From Streptomyces liangshanensis (GTDB taxonomy: Bacteria; Actinomycetota; Actinomycetes; Streptomycetales; Streptomycetaceae): DNA of 64,000 nucleotides. Each line of letters begins with the position of its first letter. Positions within the stretch are counted from its first letter, which is position 1. The DNA lies in assembly GCF_011694815.1 (NCBI RefSeq), contig NZ_CP050177.1, positions 124,001-188,000 of the forward strand, given 5' to 3'. The translations under genes were made by a program, and so were the position numbers. Shown piece by piece: positions 60,673 through 64,000 of the stretch. Below the pieces are notes generated by a model. The model was given only the letters and a program-made list of their open reading frames with translations, made no database searches and was not told where the DNA came from.

Positions 60673-61592
60673 CACGAGGGGATTCCGTTGGCGCCGCACT
60701 TGATGATCGGCCGGATGCAGTCACGCACCCGGCGGTCCATCTCGGCGACGGGCCAGGCGTTGAAGAAGTCGCCGTGCATGGTGTACCCGGGTCCGGAGGC
60801 CAGTCTGAAGCCGGCCGGGTTGCCGTTCACCGGGTAGCGCAGGACCTGACGCAGCTTCGGGACCGGCACCGGGTGGCTCGCCGGGCACGTTCCGTCGACC
60901 GGGTAGGACATGTGGCTCTTGTGGTCGGCCGAGTCGAGGTCCCTGCCGTTCCAGCACTGCGGGAAGTCGAGGTACGACTCCAGCATCGTGCCGGCCGGGC
61001 AGTTGACGAAGTCCGTCGACGGGTTCACCTGTCCGGCGTGCAGGCAGGACCAGCGCGCCCGGGTGTTGTCGTTCGGACCGGTGGCCTTGGCGTTGCCCGC
61101 CACGATCTTGAGGCCCTCGGGTATGGGCTGGGTACGGGCGATGACGTCGTCACGTACCCCTTCACCCAGGTAGTAGAACGTCGTGCCGGTGGGCTCGACG
61201 GGCTGGTTGTTCACGTACAGAGTCGGCACCCAGTACGACGAGAGGTCGACCTGCGGGTCGCAGGTGGTGGCCGCCGTCTTCAGGTCCCCGAGGTTCGTGT
61301 ACGCGTTGGTCGCGTGGCTCCCGAAGAAGCTGTGCATGTGCGAGCCGCCGGGGATGCCGGGCACGACGATGGGGTCGTCGGGCAGGCGGTGGCTGAAATT
61401 GCACTCGGCGAGGAACTCCGCCACGCGCACGACCTGCGCGCCGGCCGGTTGGGCCGCGGCCTTCTGGGGGACGCCGGTGGGCCCGAGCACGAGCTGGGCG
61501 GCGACCGCCAACGCCGCGATCAATCCCGCGAGAAGGGCCTTGCGGCGTCCCCCGCGGACGGGGCGGCCGTTCTCGGACCGCGTTGATCTCAT
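60672..61592 (-). CDS. secreted DUF1996 protein
   Basis: Exported protein of 306 aa. A basic n-region and hydrophobic stretch (about 15-45) form the signal peptide. The DUF1996 domain begins near AECNFSHRLPDDPIVVPG and includes GGSHMHSFFGS with clustered His, plus HKSHMSYPVDGTCPASHP. Several Cys may form disulfides. Such proteins occur in fungi and actinobacteria; no enzymatic role is established. The ATG at 61592 follows GGAGCG. First gene of a coupled pair with the DUF305 lipoprotein. Confidence 0.83.
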   Translation of the reverse strand: MRSTRSENGRPVRGGRRKALLAGLIAALAVAAQLVLGPTGVPQKAAAQPAGAQVVRVAEFLAECNFSHRLPDDPIVVPGIPGGSHMHSFFGSHATNAYTNLGDLKTAATTCDPQVDLSSYWVPTLYVNNQPVEPTGTTFYYLGEGVRDDVIARTQPIPEGLKIVAGNAKATGPNDNTRARWSCLHAGQVNPSTDFVNCPAGTMLESYLDFPQCWNGRDLDSADHKSHMSYPVDGTCPASHPVPVPKLRQVLRYPVNGNPAGFRLASGPGYTMHGDFFNAWPVAEMDRRVRDCIRPIIKCGANGIPS

Positions 61593-61717
61593 GGGCGCTC
61601 CAAAGGGAGTCGTGGATCGCGCGCCCGGCACGCTCCGGCGGCGGGCCGGGGCACCGGCCGGACGGGAGATCCGGTGGTGGGGGGGAGAGGTTCCGTATCG
61701 GAGCCCCTGAGTGCCGG

Positions 61718-61746
61718 ACGTTAGGGCTGCGTAAAGGGGGCGTCAA
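61718..61746 (-). promoter_or_regulatory. promoter of the DUF1996-DUF305 operon
   Basis: TTGACG (61741-61746), a 17-base spacer and TAACGT (61718-61723) on the minus strand. The leader would be about 120 bases. A second TTGACG lies 13 bases further upstream but has no matching -10. Confidence 0.65.
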
Positions 61747-61766
61747 GGTGCTGCGTCAAGTTCCGG

Positions 61767-61785
61767 AACTGACGGACCGTCAGTT
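61767..61785. promoter_or_regulatory. 19-base palindrome, TetR-type operator candidate
   Basis: AACTGACGG-A-CCGTCAGTT is a perfect 9-1-9 inverted repeat of the CTGACGG...CCGTCAG form typical for TetR-family operators. It sits just upstream of the -35 of the DUF1996 promoter. No tetR gene is adjacent. Confidence 0.6.
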
Positions 61786-61830
61786 ATTTAACACAAAGGA
61801 GACATTGGGGAGCGCCGCAGACCGGCCGGG

Positions 61831-61848
61831 AGGGAGAGCGCTCTCCCT
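61831..61848. promoter_or_regulatory. 18-base palindrome, LacI-type operator candidate
   Basis: AGGGAGAGCGCTCTCCCT is a perfect palindrome with the central GAGCGCTC step also present in the CebR box, but with different outer bases. It lies about 120 bases upstream of the predicted DUF1996 start site and not next to any other gene start. Confidence 0.55.
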
Positions 61849-62165
61849 GGTGGGAGGCTTCCGGCGGGGGTGCGGGCAGGGTGGTGTCCGCGCAGGTGGG
61901 AGGGGGTTTCGGCGGTGTGTACGGAGGCCCTTGCGCGAGCGCCGGAATCGGGGTCCGGGGTGGCCCTGCGAGGGCGTCGGGCGCCCTTACGGGCGGTCAG
62001 GAAAAAACCTCATGGCCCTTCAGTTGATGAACGCGGTCGGCCGCGTGGTCGTGGGCTCACTTCGACAAGCGAATTCCGGCCGTCCGCGAGGCGCCTTCCT
62101 GGGGCCCGCTCCAGGCGGCCGGTGAGATTCCGCTTGTGGGTCCGGTACCGGTTCCGGGACCGGTT

Positions 62166-63857
62166 TCACCTCCGGGGCGGAATCCGCGCCCCGATGAGCG
62201 TGATGTCGTCGCGCGTGTCGCCCAGGTGCCGGGCCAGGTCGACGCACAACCGGTCGAGCGGCTGGGTGTGATGGGCGGCGGCGTACCGGCGCAGCCGCAG
62301 CAGGCCGCTGTCGATGTCCTGGGTCCGGGACTCGATGAGCCCGTCGGTGTAGAGCAGGAGCGTGGAGCCCGGGGGCAGTTCGGTCGTGACCGTGGGCCGG
62401 GAGGTGCCCGGCAGCAGGCCGATGAGCATCGCGTGCGCCTCGTCGAGATAGCGGGTCGCGCCGTCGGCCGTGACGATCAGCGGCGGTGGATGGCCGGCGG
62501 TGGACCAACTGAGCCGCCAGGCACCGTCCTCGGCGGCCCGCAGGCGGGCGAGGACGACCGTGGCGGAGTCGGCGAGCCGGAGGTGCGCCTGGGCGCGGTC
62601 CAGGCGCCGGAGGATGCCGCCGGGATCCTCCTCGGGCCGGTCGACGGCCAACGCCCGCAGCATGTTGCGCAGTTCGCTCATCCGGGCGGCGGCCTGGATG
62701 TCGTGTCCCGCGACGTCGCCGACCACCAGGGCGAGATCGCCGTCCGGCAGCGGGAAGGCGTCGTACCAGTCCCCGCCGACCTCGGCGGTGTGCTCCGCCG
62801 GCTGGTAGTGCGCGGCCAGCTCCAGCGTCTCGACGAGGGGCAGGTCGGTGAGGAGGGCGCGTTGGAGGGTCGCGGCGATGTCGGCCTGCTGGGCGTGGAG
62901 GCGGGCGTTCTCCAGCGCGAGGGCGGTGCGGCGGGCGACCTCCTCGGCGAGCACCCGGTCGGCGTCGTCGAAGGGCGGGGTGGTGGCGGACCGGGTGAGG
63001 GTGAGCGCGCCGAAGGTGCTGTCGCGGAGGCGGAGCGGCACGATGAGGGCCTGGGCGGCACCGAGGCCGGTCAGCATCGCCGTGGTGGCCCGCCCGAGGG
63101 CGTCGGCGGGGAGCGGCGCGGGGGCGGAGGGGGGCGTGCCGGAGAGGCCCGTACGGAAGGGCGCGTTCAAGTGCTGGGTGGGGCCGCCCCGTAGGACCTT
63201 CGCCAGGGGGGCCGGCGAGGTGTCGCCGAAGAGGGGCGGATCGGCGTCCAGAACCCCCGCGGACACCTGGTCCGGTTCGCGGTGGGTCCACGCGGTCCTG
63301 CGGACCCGGCCGCGGTCGGCGATGAGGTCGATCACCGCCCCGTCGGCGAGCCGGGGCACCAGGAGCCGGGCGAGGTGCGCGAGCCCCTCCTCCGCCTCCA
63401 GCGTGCTCACCAGCGCCAGGGTCAGGTCACCGAGCCAGGTCGCCTCCGCGAGGTCGAACTCGGCCTGTTCCCGGGCGGTCTCGCTGTGCGCGTAGCGGTC
63501 GGAACGGCGTTTGTTGTGCTCCCCCTCGGCCCCGGTGTCGTGGAAGACCACGACCGTGCCCCGTCCGGGGAGCGGCGCGGACGTCCACCAGACGGGCAGC
63601 GGGGTGCCGTCGGCGCGGAGCAGGACGGCACGCTCGGCGCGCCCGGTGCTGTCGTGCGACGCGTGCAGGAGGCGCGTCGCGTCGCGGCCGGTGAGGCCGC
63701 CCGGGCGGTGGCCGAGGATCTGTTCCGCCCAGGGGTTGCAGGCCACGACCCGGCCGGCGCCGTCCACGGCGTACATCCCTGCGGTGGCATGGGCGAACAG
63801 CGCGGACAGCAGCTCGCCATCCGTCGTCCCGGTCCGTGCCGGGGCCCCTTCGGACAT
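62166..63857 (-). CDS. PAS-GAF-PP2C phosphatase (RsbU-like)
   Basis: Signalling phosphatase of 563 aa. A PAS domain (about 18-120; AHATAGMYAVDGAGRVVACNPWAEQILGH), a helical linker and a GAF domain (about 150-325) precede PP2C-SIGMA (about 345-560). Metal-site residues occur in GGDWYDAFPL, VGDVAGHDI and TRDDITLIGARI. The ATG at 63857 follows GGGAGAA. No HATPase or anti-sigma partner is adjacent. It should sense an input through PAS/GAF and dephosphorylate an anti-sigma antagonist (family knowledge). Confidence 0.9.
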   Translation of the reverse strand: MSEGAPARTGTTDGELLSALFAHATAGMYAVDGAGRVVACNPWAEQILGHRPGGLTGRDATRLLHASHDSTGRAERAVLLRADGTPLPVWWTSAPLPGRGTVVVFHDTGAEGEHNKRRSDRYAHSETAREQAEFDLAEATWLGDLTLALVSTLEAEEGLAHLARLLVPRLADGAVIDLIADRGRVRRTAWTHREPDQVSAGVLDADPPLFGDTSPAPLAKVLRGGPTQHLNAPFRTGLSGTPPSAPAPLPADALGRATTAMLTGLGAAQALIVPLRLRDSTFGALTLTRSATTPPFDDADRVLAEEVARRTALALENARLHAQQADIAATLQRALLTDLPLVETLELAAHYQPAEHTAEVGGDWYDAFPLPDGDLALVVGDVAGHDIQAAARMSELRNMLRALAVDRPEEDPGGILRRLDRAQAHLRLADSATVVLARLRAAEDGAWRLSWSTAGHPPPLIVTADGATRYLDEAHAMLIGLLPGTSRPTVTTELPPGSTLLLYTDGLIESRTQDIDSGLLRLRRYAAAHHTQPLDRLCVDLARHLGDTRDDITLIGARIPPRR

Positions 63858-64000
63858 GCTTTCTCCCAGACAGTGCGCGCCGGACATCGGCGTCGAGTTC
63901 TCGATGTGGTGCGCGGTGCGGCGATCGCCGAGCCGGGTCTCACGGCCGGGGCCGGGGCCGGGTCGCCAGGACGGGAGCGGCTGCCCTCACCGTACGCGAC

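Larger units (their letters stand above)
61593..62165. other. regulatory intergenic region, no confident gene
   Basis: Between the DUF1996 gene and the convergently oriented 3' end of the phosphatase unit. It holds a promoter (61718-61746), a 19-base palindrome (61767-61785) and an 18-base palindrome (61831-61848), listed separately. A 37-codon frame starting ATG at 62012 has AGGAAAAAACC upstream but no other support. TTAACACAAAGGAG near 61786-61800 is AT-rich for this genome. Confidence 0.6.

Noticed and set aside
61583..62125. Frame of 180 codons in the DUF1996-phosphatase gap
   Set aside because: Starts at the DUF1996 start region, lacks a ribosome site, and is Arg/Gly-rich with no periodic structure; only a short internal ATG at 62012 has weak support.

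Overview
High-GC actinobacterial chromosome, almost certainly Streptomyces. The GC content is uniformly high, start codons are often GTG, 4-base ATGA/GTGA overlaps are common, and the sugar ABC operons lack their own ATPase. Typical Streptomyces genes are present: a ceb-type cellobiose locus with its CebR operator, a SapA-like protein, a type-B L36, and several membrane proteins resembling ones usual in this genus. I saw no rRNA, tRNA, CRISPR array, insertion sequence or prophage; the window looks like ordinary vertically inherited chromosome with accessory metabolic islands.

Layout. (1) 1-7.9 kb: alpha-galactoside locus. A ROK repressor, a binding lipoprotein, two permeases and a secreted GH27 alpha-galactosidase (cut by the window edge) form one leftward operon. 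A cytosolic GH36 alpha-galactosidase is divergent. Overlapping inverted repeats lie between them, and the ROK mRNA appears leaderless. (2) 8-9.7 kb: a three-gene redox module (molybdopterin sulfite-oxidase-like protein, FAD/NAD reductase, zinc-ribbon DUF6510). (3) 9.7-18.4 kb: housekeeping and small genes: a Nei-type glycosylase, ribosomal protein bL36 type B, a cold-shock protein with a DEAD-box helicase downstream, and several small unknowns. (4) 18.4-22.9 kb: four translationally coupled genes (methyltransferase, PLP beta-family enzyme, ATP-grasp ligase, MFS exporter) that look like a compact natural-product pathway. This is the best candidate for something undescribed. (5) 22.9-28.1 kb: an ECF sigma factor, a His/Met-rich membrane protein and a ferric-reductase-like protein around an intergenic region with a perfect Crp-type site, then an AraC regulator and a TerD-CAP-CAP fusion. 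(6) 28.2-32.4 kb: zinc-type uptake operon (binding protein, ATPase, two permeases, Zur-like regulator) with a Zur-box-like site.

(7) 32.5-37.3 kb: an SDR enzyme, a PP2C/RsbU phosphatase and two polytopic glycosyltransferases. (8) 37.5-42.1 kb: two large secreted proteins (ThuA/DUF1080/CBM6 and PQQ-type sugar dehydrogenase/PKD/CBM6) sharing a near-duplicate CBM6 module. (9) 42.7-45.8 kb: PiT phosphate transporter, a small membrane protein, and a membrane-anchored PstS-like protein. (10) 46-50.3 kb: aldo/keto reductase, FAD oxidoreductase, S53 protease. (11) 50.5-56.7 kb: cebR with cebEFG-bglC. (12) 56.9-63.9 kb: a SapA-like protein, an SDR enzyme under a MerR-type promoter, an alpha/beta hydrolase with a Cys nucleophile, a DUF1996-DUF305 secreted pair below several palindromes, and a PAS-GAF-PP2C phosphatase.

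Together the window is rich in secreted carbohydrate catabolism (alpha-galactosides, cellobiose, CBM6 proteins). Its two sugar transporters probably share a distant MsiK-type ATPase. Metal and phosphate acquisition genes and orphan signalling phosphatases make up much of the rest. All function calls rest on reading motifs and gene order by eye; no database search was run.
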